Positions 26,983 to 34,789 of a stretch of 64,000 nt of DNA are shown one piece after another. The first letter of the stretch is position 1, and each line of letters starts with the position of its first letter. The notes below the pieces were generated by a model that saw nothing but the letters and a program-made list of their open reading frames with translations, did not search any database and had not been told where the DNA came from. Both the position numbers and the translations under genes were made by a program. Origin of the DNA: DAOQVR01 sp035341665 (GTDB lineage: Bacteria > Chloroflexota > Anaerolineae > JAAYZQ01); contig DAOQVR010000001.1 in NCBI GenBank assembly GCA_035341665.1, forward strand, positions 372,001 to 436,000, read 5' to 3'.

Positions 26983-27586
26983 GGTGGTTGTGCAGGACGA
27001 TGAGGGACGGGCAGTTGCGGCGGATCGCCTCGCGGAAAACCTCGGCGACGCGGATCATGGTCGTGTTGACCGAGCCGACATAGATGGTGGGGATGTCCAC
27101 CACCCGGTTCTTGGTATCGAGCAGGATGGTGCGCAGATGCTCTTGTTCCAACAGGCCCATGTCGGCCATGACCAGGTTGGCGGCATCTGCCGGGGTGCGG
27201 ATCTGGTGACGATCGGGCGATGGCTGAACCATCAAGCGCCGGCCCAGCTCGAAGGCAGCCTTGATGCGGGCGGCCGTGGTGGCGCCGATGCCCGGCTGCT
27301 GCAGCAGCTCGGGCATGTTGGCCCGCGCCACGCCCTCGATGCCCGCGAAGGCGGCCATCAGGTTGGCGGCGTCCTGGAGCTGGTGCGGGGTGCCGGCCAG
27401 GATGGCGAGCAGCTCGGTGGTGCTCAGGGCGGCCGGCCCGTAAAAGTTCATGCGGTGGACGGGGCGCTCGCTCTCGGGGAGCTCGCGCAGGGTGGGGTAG
27501 CGGCGGGGCGCCTTGTCGTATGGCTGCGGGTTGAGCGCCACGGCCTCGACGGCCAGGCTGCCCAGCAGGGGAAGTTGCTGCGTCAT
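26983..27586 (-). CDS. radC: radC 5' exon (RadC/JAB-domain protein interrupted by intron)
   Basis: The first 201 codons of a RadC-family protein. It has an N-terminal helix-hairpin-helix-like segment (LQQPGIGATTAARI near residue 107) and then a JAB domain with E-H-L-R-T-I-L-L-D-T-K-N and the start of the metal-binding motif, H-N-H. The frame then runs into the group II intron and would stop after three codons if unspliced. RadC proteins of mobile elements are predicted JAMM metalloproteases or nucleases of unclear function. The start ATG at 27586 overlaps the upstream stop by 4 bp (ATGA), and GGAAAGGACC precedes it. Splicing gives a 253-aa protein of normal family length. Confidence 0.88.
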
Positions 27587-27786
27587 GGTCCTTTCCTTTC
27601 CTCGTTGAGGCTCGTTTCGCCGGCTGCCGCCGCCCCACCTGCCGCATCCAGCAGCGCTACCGCGGCGCGAAAGACGGCGGGCAGGCTGGGGAACCAGCAC
27701 ACCCGGCCGTCCACCCGGGCGATGACGCCCCTGGCGAGCTGGTGCGTGACGACGACGGTGCCGACGATGGGCGTGTCCGTGGTCAT
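27583..27786 (-). CDS. Small hypothetical protein upstream of radC
   Basis: A 67-aa protein (MTTDTPIVGTVVVTH at the start) with a two-strand beta segment followed by an Ala-rich helix. The ATG at 27786 has AGAAAGGA about 6-8 nt upstream. The stop TGA at 27583-27585 overlaps the radC start. The tight coupling and ribosome site make it a likely real gene although it has no family I recognise. It belongs to the minus-strand accessory operon. Confidence 0.65.
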   Translation of the reverse strand: MTTDTPIVGTVVVTHQLARGVIARVDGRVCWFPSLPAVFRAAVALLDAAGGAAAAGETSLNEERKGP

Positions 27787-27863
27787 GGTGCGTCCTTTCT
27801 GTGCGCCGGCGCCGGGATCGCGGGGACCCCGGCGCCGGCATGGAACGGAGGTGAACGATGTAG

Positions 27864-28283
27864 TCAGAACAGGCTGAGCTGGCCCTCTGCGGGCTGGACC
27901 GGCGTCTTGGGCTCCGGCTCGGGTTCCGGCATGCGCTGACGTGGAGCCGGCTTGGCGGTGACCAGGCCCTGCGCCTCTTCCCAGCGCCGGATGGCCTCGG
28001 CGAGCGCCCTGGCCGCGACGGCGTGCGCGTTCGGGTGGGTGCAGACATAGTTGTCGAGCTCGAGCCCGAGGAAGTACTGGCAGCCGCTGCAGGTGCAGTA
28101 GCCGTCCGCGCCGGGAAAGCCCACTTTGCCGGGATGAGCGGGATTGGGATTGACAGGACCGCCGCGCTTCGGGCATGCCGTTTCCCAATCCGGACGAATC
28201 AGGCCGCATTCGCCGTTCTGCATCTTCCACGCGACGAGCTGGTCGCGCGTGGGGTTAGCGGGCAGCTTTTTCATGAAGGACAT
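27864..28283 (-). CDS. Cys/His-rich small protein ending in a beta-clamp-binding motif
   Basis: A 139-aa protein. The middle contains a possible metal site (C-x(10)-C near the start, then C-T-C-S-G-C and C-T-H), typical of small zinc-binding domains. The C-terminus is a Pro/Glu linker ending exactly in Q-L-S-L-F. This fits the bacterial sliding-clamp-binding consensus QL[SD]LF and is placed at the very end, as in DNA polymerases and MutS. The ATG at 28283 (AGGAAG upstream) overlaps the previous gene by 29 nt; an ATG at 28274 is an alternative. A role at replication forks is inferred from the motif only. Member of the accessory operon. Confidence 0.7.
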   Translation of the reverse strand: MSFMKKLPANPTRDQLVAWKMQNGECGLIRPDWETACPKRGGPVNPNPAHPGKVGFPGADGYCTCSGCQYFLGLELDNYVCTHPNAHAVAARALAEAIRRWEEAQGLVTAKPAPRQRMPEPEPEPKTPVQPAEGQLSLF

Positions 28284-28641
28284 CGTCCGCTTCCTTGGCC
28301 GCATTCCCTGCAGCCGCGTTCCCAGCGGCGTCATCCTCGACGGCGCGCCACCCGAGATCGAGGCACTCCCAGTAGACGCCGGCCTCGTCGCGCAGGACGT
28401 CGCCGACGGACATCGAGGTGTGGGTCAGGTCGAGCATCTCGATCAGCGGGCGCGCCTCGCCGTGGGGTGACCAGTTCTCACCCTGCATCTGGAGCCACGC
28501 GTCGGCGCGGTTCTGTGCCTGGATGGTCGTCAGGTGGACGTGGGTGTGCTGCAGACGAGAGACGGTCAGAAGCGGCGTGCCGAGCTGGCCGCTGGCGACG
28601 TACGTCGGCCGGCGGGCATAGTACACCTGGTAAACCGGCAT
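28255..28641 (-). CDS. YodL-like small protein of the accessory operon
   Basis: A 128-aa protein. The segment L-D-L-T-H-T-S-M-S-V-G-D-V near residue 75, followed by W-E-C-L-D-L-G-W, resembles the S-x-S-V-G-D-V...GW pattern of YodL-type accessory proteins found on conjugative elements. The first half (MPVYQVYYARRP onward) is a beta-rich domain with an A-x-A-W helix. The function of these proteins is unknown. The ATG at 28641 has AGAAAGGAACC upstream. The 3' end overlaps the clamp-motif gene. Confidence 0.6.
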   Translation of the reverse strand: MPVYQVYYARRPTYVASGQLGTPLLTVSRLQHTHVHLTTIQAQNRADAWLQMQGENWSPHGEARPLIEMLDLTHTSMSVGDVLRDEAGVYWECLDLGWRAVEDDAAGNAAAGNAAKEADDVLHEKAAR

Positions 28642-28754
28642 GGTCGGTTCCTTTCTGTCAGATTGGCGCCAGCATGGAAATCTGGCGCGAAAATGGCGCG
28701 ATTCTGGCGCGCTTTTGGCGAAAAGGGCATGACAAGGGGTTCGGGGAAGGGCGC

Positions 28755-29396
28755 TCAGGCAGGGGTGCAGAGCGCCAACTGGAGCATCTCCGGGGCAGGC
28801 GCCATCTGTCCTGGGACAAGGACGTCTTCCGCCTGAGCACATTTTGCGTGGACACGAGGGGGGTGGACGTGGGCTTCCAGCCAGGCTTGCTGCTCTGCCG
28901 GCGAATCGCCGTTCCAGGGGTAGCGCGGCCGAGGCGGATGGGCGGCCAGATAGCGCCGCAGAGGGTTCATCCTGACCATCCAATAGTGCATCGAGTCGAA
29001 CGTGCAGCGCCAGCCGGGACCGTGCGAGCTGTCGACGTACCGGTCGGGCAGCGTCGGGCAGTCGCAGACCGGGCACAGCGGGGGGACGCGCAGCCAGCGG
29101 TCGGGCCAGGTGTCCTCGTGCCTGCCCAGTGGGCGCTGGCCGCCGGCGGCCAGGTACTCCTGGACCAGTGGGATGGCCGGGCAGGGGCGCTGCGGAGTGC
29201 CGCCGCAGTCGCAGACGCGGTCGCGGCGGACGCGGTGCAGCATGCCGTCGACGTGGACGAGGTAGAGGGTCCGCGTCAAGGTCACCCTGGGACTTGCTCG
29301 GTGGGGTTGGTCAGAATAGGCAAGGGGTGGGGCAGCGGCCAGCGCCAAGGATTCACGCAGGGCGCGGCCGAGCCGAGAGAGAACGTAGGTGATCAT
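28755..29396 (-). CDS. Hypothetical protein with two Cys pairs
   Basis: A protein of about 213 aa starting at the ATG at 29396, which overlaps the previous stop by 4 bp (ATGA). Cys pairs C-D-C-G-G and C-P-V-C-D-C are about 45 residues apart and may bind zinc. A conserved-looking stretch, G-P-G-W-R-C-T-F-D, precedes a basic Pro-rich part. No family recognised. It is in the accessory operon between the 204-aa gene and the YodL-like gene. Confidence 0.6.
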   Translation of the reverse strand: MITYVLSRLGRALRESLALAAAPPLAYSDQPHRASPRVTLTRTLYLVHVDGMLHRVRRDRVCDCGGTPQRPCPAIPLVQEYLAAGGQRPLGRHEDTWPDRWLRVPPLCPVCDCPTLPDRYVDSSHGPGWRCTFDSMHYWMVRMNPLRRYLAAHPPRPRYPWNGDSPAEQQAWLEAHVHPPRVHAKCAQAEDVLVPGQMAPAPEMLQLALCTPA

Positions 29397-30007
29397 AGCT
29401 CGCCCCCGTCCCGCTCTGCAGGGCACCAATCGGTGTGCTCGCCGGCGAGGACTCGAGCGATGCCCAATCCGTTGTCCACCGCATCAGGTTCAGTCGGCGA
29501 GTTTGATGCCGAGGGCCTGGGCAACGCATTGTCCGGCATGATCGCTTCGCGGAGGAGCTTCCACACCCGCTCCCGCCACTCAGCCAGGGATAGGTCATCA
29601 GACTCGATCTCCCACGGCCGCCGGCAGACAGTCATGGTATCGGCAGCGCAGCCGATGATGGCCACCGCCAAGGAAGCGGTACTCCGCAGGGCTGCGGCAT
29701 ACTCGGTCGCCGGGTGCGGAGCCCGGTGGTTGCGTCGCACCTGGTAGGCCAGGTAGGCTGCCGAGTCCGACAGGGCCAGCGCCTCGCGCAGGACCGAGAT
29801 GGCGTGGGCCTGATCCCAGTCTTTCAGGTCACTGGCCCTGTCGTAGGCCGGGATCAGGGCCTCGCGGGTGCGGCGCACGATGGCAAGGTCGGCACTGCTG
29901 AGGGCGCCGACCTCCATCAGCAGAGCCAGGGTGTCGCCTGGATCGACGACCAGGGCGAAGGCACGCACGAATCGGTACTCATCGGGGATCCGCAGGGTTT
30001 TCGTCAT
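29393..30007 (-). CDS. Hypothetical helical protein
   Basis: A 204-aa protein, mostly helical, with no family I recognise. The ATG at 30007 (MTKTLRIPDEY) has GGAGG 5 nt upstream, so it is preferred over the ATG at 30025 that overlaps the sigma-like gene's stop by 4 bp. The stop overlaps the next start. It contains several Trp-anchored helices (KDWDQAH, SLAEWRERVW) and no membrane segment or Cys cluster. It is translationally linked to its neighbours in the accessory operon. Confidence 0.6.
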   Translation of the reverse strand: MTKTLRIPDEYRFVRAFALVVDPGDTLALLMEVGALSSADLAIVRRTREALIPAYDRASDLKDWDQAHAISVLREALALSDSAAYLAYQVRRNHRAPHPATEYAAALRSTASLAVAIIGCAADTMTVCRRPWEIESDDLSLAEWRERVWKLLREAIMPDNALPRPSASNSPTEPDAVDNGLGIARVLAGEHTDWCPAERDGGEL

Positions 30008-30021
30008 AGGTTCCTCCATCC

Positions 30022-30666
30022 TCACCGGGTTATCACCCTCTTCCAGGCGGCCTGGTATTTGTATCCACCCTGCGCTTCCGCGGGATACTCCGGCGGTTGG
30101 ATGCCCATCTTTGCGCAGGCGGCTTTGAGCTGCTGCTTGATCCGGTGGCGGCGGTTCCGGATTGACTTTTCGGTCGTGCCCAGCACGGTCGCGATCCCGG
30201 CATTCGTGTACCCCTGCGCCAGCAGGCGGATGATCCGGACGTCAGTTTCGATCGCGTCCACGCGGGCACGAGCCGCGCTTTGCCTGGCGGCCGTCAGCGC
30301 TGCCACCAGGTCGACCTCTTCCAGCCAGCTCCTCTCGCCGGCGTCGTTAGGGGCATCGGACGAACCACTCGTGCAATTGATGCCAGCCGCCGAGGTCAGC
30401 TCCACGGTGTCGAGGGGATTGCGGCCGACAATGGCCTGCGCGTAGCAGCATGCGGCCGCCCGGCTCGCTGCTGCAAAGGTGTAACCGGCTTGCTCGCCAC
30501 GGCGCAGCGACTGCCAGTAGACCAACGCCGCGGCCTGGATCATGTCCTCGATGTCCCAACGATTCAGGACGGTGTGGCCTGACAGGAATCGAGACCGGGC
30601 ATGGAAAACCGCCTGGCGTGCAGTGTCTAGGAGAGCATTTGGGCTCTCCAAAGCCTCGTTGTCCAT
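30022..30666 (-). CDS. Sigma-70/LuxR-type HTH protein (sigma-factor-like)
   Basis: A 214-aa protein. The C-terminal region (about 145-185) is a sigma-70 region 4 or LuxR-type helix-turn-helix: R-I-I-R-L-L-A-Q-G-Y-T-N-A-G-I-A, then T-T-E-K-S-I-R-N-R-R. The N-terminal ~80 residues are helical (WDIEDMIQAAALVYWQ segment), compatible with a degenerate sigma region 2: D-I-E-D-M-I-Q-A-A resembles the D-D-L-x-Q-E part. AGGAG lies 9 nt before the ATG. It is the first gene of the long minus-strand operon down to 19059 and is the likely regulator of element genes. It could be a true ECF-like sigma factor or only a DNA-binding regulator. Confidence 0.7.
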   Translation of the reverse strand: MDNEALESPNALLDTARQAVFHARSRFLSGHTVLNRWDIEDMIQAAALVYWQSLRRGEQAGYTFAAASRAAACCYAQAIVGRNPLDTVELTSAAGINCTSGSSDAPNDAGERSWLEEVDLVAALTAARQSAARARVDAIETDVRIIRLLAQGYTNAGIATVLGTTEKSIRNRRHRIKQQLKAACAKMGIQPPEYPAEAQGGYKYQAAWKRVITR

Positions 30667-30818
30667 TTCGCACTTCTCCTTGTCGTTATGGTGTGGTTCT
30701 GGGCCACCGAGAAGGCCCGTGCACCCGGCGCGGTAGCGCCTGACGACGATGCGAGCACCATGTGCGCGAGAGGAAAGGGGGTGTTGCGATGGTCAAGTTT
30801 TTCTTTGAAGTGCGAGTA

Positions 30819-30827
30819 TGCTATAAT
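30819..30827 (+). promoter_or_regulatory. Extended -10 promoter for the plus-strand genes
   Basis: TGC-TATAAT (TG at 30819-30820, TATAAT at 30822-30827) is an extended -10 element, about 28 bp before the ATG at 30855. No good -35 lies at the usual distance, which fits an extended -10 promoter. It lies between the divergent sigma-like gene and the small Zn-finger gene. Confidence 0.6.
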
Positions 30828-30854
30828 GGTGGTCACAGTTGAGAAGAGGAGCCG

Positions 30855-31223
30855 ATGGGGCACTATTGTCGAATCTGCGGCCGGGAGCGGGCCAACGAAA
30901 AGTTCTCCGGCAAAGGGCACAAGATCCACGTCTGCAAGGACTGCATGCGCCTGCCCAAAGAGGAAAGACAAGCCGTCGAGGAAGAACAAGAGATCTGGGG
31001 CTATCTCAGCCAGTCCAACATCTCGCCCAGGAACTTATCCCGCCTCAAAAAGCTCGCGGCCTCACCCAACGAGGAGATCGCCGGCATTGCCAGGCTCGTG
31101 CTCGAAATCGGACGGGTTCACCCTAAGAAAAAGAACTGGCTTCGCTTCCTGGCAAGGGAACGCCAGGACCTGCTTGATCAGCTTGAGGAGACCGGGCTGA
31201 TCTTGGCCTACCTGCCCTTCTGA
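30855..31223 (+). CDS. Small zinc-finger protein
   Basis: A 122-aa protein. Near the N-terminus are two Cys pairs, C5-x-x-C8 and C27-x-x-C30 (YCRICG, VCKDCM), a treble-clef or zinc-ribbon-like site. The rest is charged helix. Proteins of this type (short Zn finger plus helical tail) are common and uncharacterised in Chloroflexota and Firmicutes. GAGGAG ends a few bases before the ATG. A diverged partial copy of its 3' end appears again at 32.87 kb, with two genes between the copies. Confidence 0.75.
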   Translation: MGHYCRICGRERANEKFSGKGHKIHVCKDCMRLPKEERQAVEEEQEIWGYLSQSNISPRNLSRLKKLAASPNEEIAGIARLVLEIGRVHPKKKNWLRFLARERQDLLDQLEETGLILAYLPF

Positions 31224-31316
31224 CAGAGGGACAGCACAGAAGCATCGGATTATTTCTTCACACAGGCTCCAGATCGTGACACTCGTGATCTAATCTTGAA
31301 ACTATGGAGGGGAAAA

Positions 31317-31736
31317 ATGTCAAAGAGAGCAGGCATCACTCTTACCGAGCTCATACACGAATTGAAGCGGGAGCTACTCCATGAACCGCCTCATGCGGAG
31401 GATCAACCTCCACTGTTCTATATTGATGAAATTCTGCTCGACGTGGGACTGATCGCTTCCAAGAGAGCTTCGGGTGAAATCGAGTTGGAGGTTGTTGACG
31501 CAGGTAGCAACATTGCGGAAGCCCGAGTACATAGAGCGACTATTAGGCTATCTTCGCTGCTTTCGAGAGAGCAATTAGCCTCCTCCCTATCAGACAATCT
31601 CGAGATGCGAAACGCTGTCGTAGAGGAAAGCGTGAGAGTCCTGCTGAAGGGAGGGCATCTTTCACGACCACCAGGCGACCCCACTACCGATGCTCCTCCT
31701 CCAAAGCCGGGATCGAAGGACGCAGCCAACGAGTAA
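31317..31736 (+). CDS. Trypco2-domain protein
   Basis: A 139-aa protein. Residues 1-90 match the Trypco2 (trypsin-co-occurring domain 2) pattern: L-T-E-L-I-H-E-L-K-R-E-L-L, then P-L-F-Y-I-D-E-I-L-L-D-V-G and V-H-R-A-T-I-R-L. The last ~45 residues are Pro-rich and disordered. Trypco2 domains are encoded in predicted bacterial conflict systems, usually with a peptidase partner. Here the neighbour is a membrane protein. GGAGGGG lies 4 nt before the ATG at 31317; the ATG at 31296 is upstream of this and less likely. Confidence 0.7.
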   Translation: MSKRAGITLTELIHELKRELLHEPPHAEDQPPLFYIDEILLDVGLIASKRASGEIELEVVDAGSNIAEARVHRATIRLSSLLSREQLASSLSDNLEMRNAVVEESVRVLLKGGHLSRPPGDPTTDAPPPKPGSKDAANE

Positions 31737-31824
31737 CCAATTGGCCCACAGGCTTGTGTGTTGGCGCAATGGGCCAAGTGATTCTACGCCAATGCCGCAT
31801 TGGTTCGGATAAGGAGTCCATTAT

Positions 31825-32784
31825 ATGTTTAGCAAACTACCCGAGGTTTTTCATCGCAGTTTCATGGTCGGCTACTTTGTACCCGCCGCAGTGTTCGTCG
31901 CGCTGTGTCTTCTGGTCGCGAACGAGTTCGGCTTCTTGGCTGCTATAGATACAAAGACACTTAATGAGGCGGAAATCCTCCTCGGTACCGCGATCATCGG
32001 TCTCGTGTCATGGTTCGGGGGGATTTGCCTTTTGGCAACCAATCGGGAAGTGCTTAGGCTGATGGAAGGATATGGACAATTCAATCCTGTACAGCTCTTT
32101 GCTGGCATAGAACAACGGCGTTACAGAGAGCTCAAGGAAGACATATCCAAACTAGATCAAGAGTATTCTGCCCACACTTCGAGCGGAGAGCAACCTCCGC
32201 CGCAGCTCCGTGCCAAGCGCAATCGCCTGATGCGAAAGGCGGCAGAAAGATTTCCAGATGAAGAGAGATGGTTGCTCCCGACCTCTTTTGGGAATACCAT
32301 AAGGGCATTTGAGGTCTATCCCCGAGTGATGTACGGCCTTGAGTCGATACAAGGTTGGAGTCGTTTGCTTGCAGTGGTTCCAACAGAGTATCAAGCGCAA
32401 GTCGATGATGCGAAAGCACAAGTAGACTTCTGGATAAACCTGTCTCTTCTGAGTCTTCTACTTGTGATCGGTTATGTCGCAACCTGTATTTATGCATGGC
32501 AGATAAAGATGCTGTGGTTCCCCTTTGTCTTGACTGGAATCGCGTTGGTCACTTTCTACAGAGCCAGAAGTGCGGCTGTAGAATGGGGTGATTTTGTCAA
32601 AGCAGCTTTTGATGTCTTCTTACCCGCGCTCCACCAAAAATTGGGCGTTCCGTACCCGGTGGCTTTGGACGAGCGGATACAGCTATGGCGAAAATTCAGT
32701 CAAGCAATCATCTATCGAGATCCCGAACGCATGGTTGACCGGATCATTTTGCCGACGAAAGACACCAATCCAAACGGTGAGTAG
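31825..32784 (+). CDS. Integral membrane protein next to Trypco2
   Basis: A 319-aa protein with about four membrane segments: two near the N-terminus (from FMVGYFVPAAVFVALCLL, and AIIGLVSWFGGICLL) and two around residues 195-240 (LSLLSLLLVIGYVATC, FPFVLTGIALVTFY). A charged coiled-coil region of ~120 residues lies between the pairs, probably in the cytoplasm. No enzymatic motif. It follows the Trypco2 gene on the same strand; together they may be a sensor/effector pair in which this protein acts on the membrane. That is inference from context. Confidence 0.65.
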   Translation: MFSKLPEVFHRSFMVGYFVPAAVFVALCLLVANEFGFLAAIDTKTLNEAEILLGTAIIGLVSWFGGICLLATNREVLRLMEGYGQFNPVQLFAGIEQRRYRELKEDISKLDQEYSAHTSSGEQPPPQLRAKRNRLMRKAAERFPDEERWLLPTSFGNTIRAFEVYPRVMYGLESIQGWSRLLAVVPTEYQAQVDDAKAQVDFWINLSLLSLLLVIGYVATCIYAWQIKMLWFPFVLTGIALVTFYRARSAAVEWGDFVKAAFDVFLPALHQKLGVPYPVALDERIQLWRKFSQAIIYRDPERMVDRIILPTKDTNPNGE

Positions 32785-32865
32785 TCTCTTGGAGGAAGGT
32801 AGCAAGAGGTTTGCAAAATCAGCCAACTGGTGCAACACCGCTCAGAAGAGTCCCTGCCCGGGAGA

Positions 32866-32936
32866 TGCTTACACAGGAGCGAAAGGCCCTACTCGAGCAG
32901 CTTGAGGAGACGGGGCCGCTCTTGGCCTGCATGCCC
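32866..32936 (+). pseudogene. Fragment of a duplicated 3' end of the Zn-finger gene
   Basis: This segment encodes LTQERKALLEQLEETG and then LLACMPF, matching the end of the 122-aa Zn-finger protein (RERQDLLDQLEETG, LAYLPF; about 31150-31223), at about 80% nucleotide identity. The copy has no start or zinc finger and reads on without the original stop. It lies just upstream of the recombinase-like gene. Confidence 0.65.
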
Positions 32937-32996
32937 TTCCGGCAAAGGAGCAGTACCGATTATCGGAGCAGTTTTGCAGGGACAAGGAGAGACACA

Positions 32997-33413
32997 ATGA
33001 GGGTCGCAATCTATGCCCGTACGGCGGCATGTGAGGGGAATCCGTCCCCTTCCATCACAAGGCAGCTAGAGCGTCTGCGTGCCCACGTGACCGCACAGGG
33101 CTGGGAAGTTGTAGAGGAAAACGTCTTTGTGGATGACGGCCAAGGTGGTTACACGTTGGAGCGCCCCGCGTTGGAGCAATTACGAGTGAGAGTCAGAGCT
33201 GGTGAGATAGACCTTGTCTGGTCAACTGATATGAACCGGCTGACGCGGAACCATGCAGATGTGCGGATTCTGCACGAAGAGTCACAGTCGGCTGGCTGCC
33301 AGGTGAGATTCCTCGACGATCCCGCATGCGAAGACAGTTGGTTCCGCAAGTGGAGCGAAGCTCAAGGTCACAACCGGATGCGCCTCGCTCACGGCAACCC
33401 CACATCTCGCTGA
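32997..33413 (+). CDS. Serine-recombinase-like domain lacking the catalytic Ser
   Basis: A 138-aa protein resembling the catalytic domain of resolvase/invertase recombinases: V-A-I-Y-A-R at the start, S-I-T-R-Q-L, then D-M-N-R-L-T-R-N (the usual D-R-L-x-R-N). The active-site Ser normally follows the Arg as Y-A-R-V-S. Here it reads Y-A-R-T-A, so the Ser is replaced by Ala. There is no C-terminal DNA-binding or zinc domain. It is therefore probably catalytically inactive, or a remnant. The ATG at 32997 has GGAG 7 nt upstream, which favours it over the longer frame starting at 32811. Confidence 0.65.
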   Translation: MRVAIYARTAACEGNPSPSITRQLERLRAHVTAQGWEVVEENVFVDDGQGGYTLERPALEQLRVRVRAGEIDLVWSTDMNRLTRNHADVRILHEESQSAGCQVRFLDDPACEDSWFRKWSEAQGHNRMRLAHGNPTSR

Positions 33414-33428
33414 AGTCACTGGCTATAC

Positions 33429-34457
33429 ATGATCGTGAAAACGAAAGCCGAGTTCGAGATCTTGCCGGCCCAGTACAATGACCTTGCACCGGGTGATCCC
33501 ATGCGACCGGCCACGATCGTCCACGCTCTGGGTGCAGGCGCTGAAGCCTGCTACGAAGCGGTTGGAAGACAATACTCCATCTATGTAGTCGGGCGTGGCC
33601 CTTTATCACCGACAATCGGACCGGGTTACTTTTTTACCGCGGCACACGTGGATTACTCCACCCTTCGGGCTGCCCTCCGCCCCTTTTGGCCGGACATGCC
33701 TGCCAGCCCTCCCGCCCGCAAGCTCGGCGACATTCCTCGCTTGATTACGAGCCAGGAGTTTGCCGATGTGGTGAACTACACGAGCCGTCCACCTGAGCCA
33801 GATGCCCGGATCTTTAACGAGGCCCGGACGCGGATGCCCACGGAGATGTCTCGCTCTTTGCAGGCGCCTTTTGCCCGCGTTTGCCGGTGGCTACGCACAC
33901 ACATGCTGCCGGCGAACAACTGTTATGCGCTCGCCGCGCTGCTTGCCCGGTGGTTTCAGGTCCAAGACGTCCAAGCAGAGTTTTGCACCGGAGAGCTTGC
34001 CTTTAAGCCCGCTGGACGCGAGATCGTGGTCTCCCATGCATGGGTAGAAGTCGCCGGTCAGGTGCTCGATCTGACCGTAGACAAACAGGATGCCTGGGGC
34101 AATGATCAGACGCTGCGCAAAACAGCCCGCATTGGGGTTCAGGATCGTCGCCTCAGCTGCAGTCGAGCCGATGGCCGGGATGCCCAAGAGGAGTTGGCAA
34201 ATCTGTGGCAGCGCTACAGTAAGCCAGAGTCCAGGTTTGGGTACAGCTATACCCCTGCTTCACAGGAACGCCAGGCAGCGATGATCCGAGAAAAGCTTCA
34301 ATCGTTGCCGGAAAAGTCAGACCTGCGCCACGAGCGGGCGGCGTGGACAGCTCTGGTGGTGCAGTATGGCGTGATCGAGGGGACTTTCCGGCTACTGGAA
34401 ATGGTTGGACAGGACCTGGTTCTGAACGTAGAAGAAGGTCAAAAAGCATATTTCTGA
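33429..34457 (+). CDS. Transglutaminase-like cysteine protein
   Basis: A 342-aa protein. Residues ~150-220 hold a Cys-His-Asp arrangement typical of transglutaminase-like peptidases: C165 in N-N-C-Y-A-L-A, H203 in S-H-A-W-V-E-V, and D214 in L-D-L-T-V-D. The N-terminal ~140 residues are unassigned. It may be a protease, or an amide-forming or amide-cleaving enzyme. It is encoded just before the CBASS operon, on the same strand, but a separate CBASS promoter (34627-34655) lies between them. No signal peptide is seen. No family name is certain. Confidence 0.55.
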   Translation: MIVKTKAEFEILPAQYNDLAPGDPMRPATIVHALGAGAEACYEAVGRQYSIYVVGRGPLSPTIGPGYFFTAAHVDYSTLRAALRPFWPDMPASPPARKLGDIPRLITSQEFADVVNYTSRPPEPDARIFNEARTRMPTEMSRSLQAPFARVCRWLRTHMLPANNCYALAALLARWFQVQDVQAEFCTGELAFKPAGREIVVSHAWVEVAGQVLDLTVDKQDAWGNDQTLRKTARIGVQDRRLSCSRADGRDAQEELANLWQRYSKPESRFGYSYTPASQERQAAMIREKLQSLPEKSDLRHERAAWTALVVQYGVIEGTFRLLEMVGQDLVLNVEEGQKAYF

Positions 34458-34626
34458 GACCTCACTTTCACTCTGTTTTCCGATCGAAGAGGCATCTGAC
34501 ACTTCAACCGATCTATGCCAAAGATGCCTACTGTCGGTGCAGCCGAGTATCTGACCACAACAGCTAGTATTTGCATCACGCCCGATACCTACTCCTTGTA
34601 GATCGAGTCTCCTAACCTGACAAGAT

Positions 34627-34655
34627 TTGACATTCAAGAACATCTGTGCTAAACT
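34627..34655 (+). promoter_or_regulatory. Promoter of the CBASS operon
   Basis: TTGACA (34627-34632, perfect -35), a 17-bp spacer, and TAAACT (34650-34655, 4 of 6) with TGC before it (extended -10). Transcription would begin near 34662, giving a leader of about 130 nt to the ATG at 34790. The rest of the 34458-34789 interval holds no gene. Confidence 0.7.
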
Positions 34656-34789
34656 TACCGGCAGAGAATACTCGCTGCGAGTAGCAGAATCTTGCTTCGA
34701 GAGATATAGAGCACAAATGGCGGGGAGTCGCTTCTTGGAATCTTGATCAATCGACGAACCAGGGCACAACCGGTACCGAGGACAGGAAC

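Noticed and set aside
24394..27586. radC as a pseudogene
   Set aside because: The 3' exon is present and in frame, exons sum to 762 nt, and the intron is intact, so splicing could give a normal protein.
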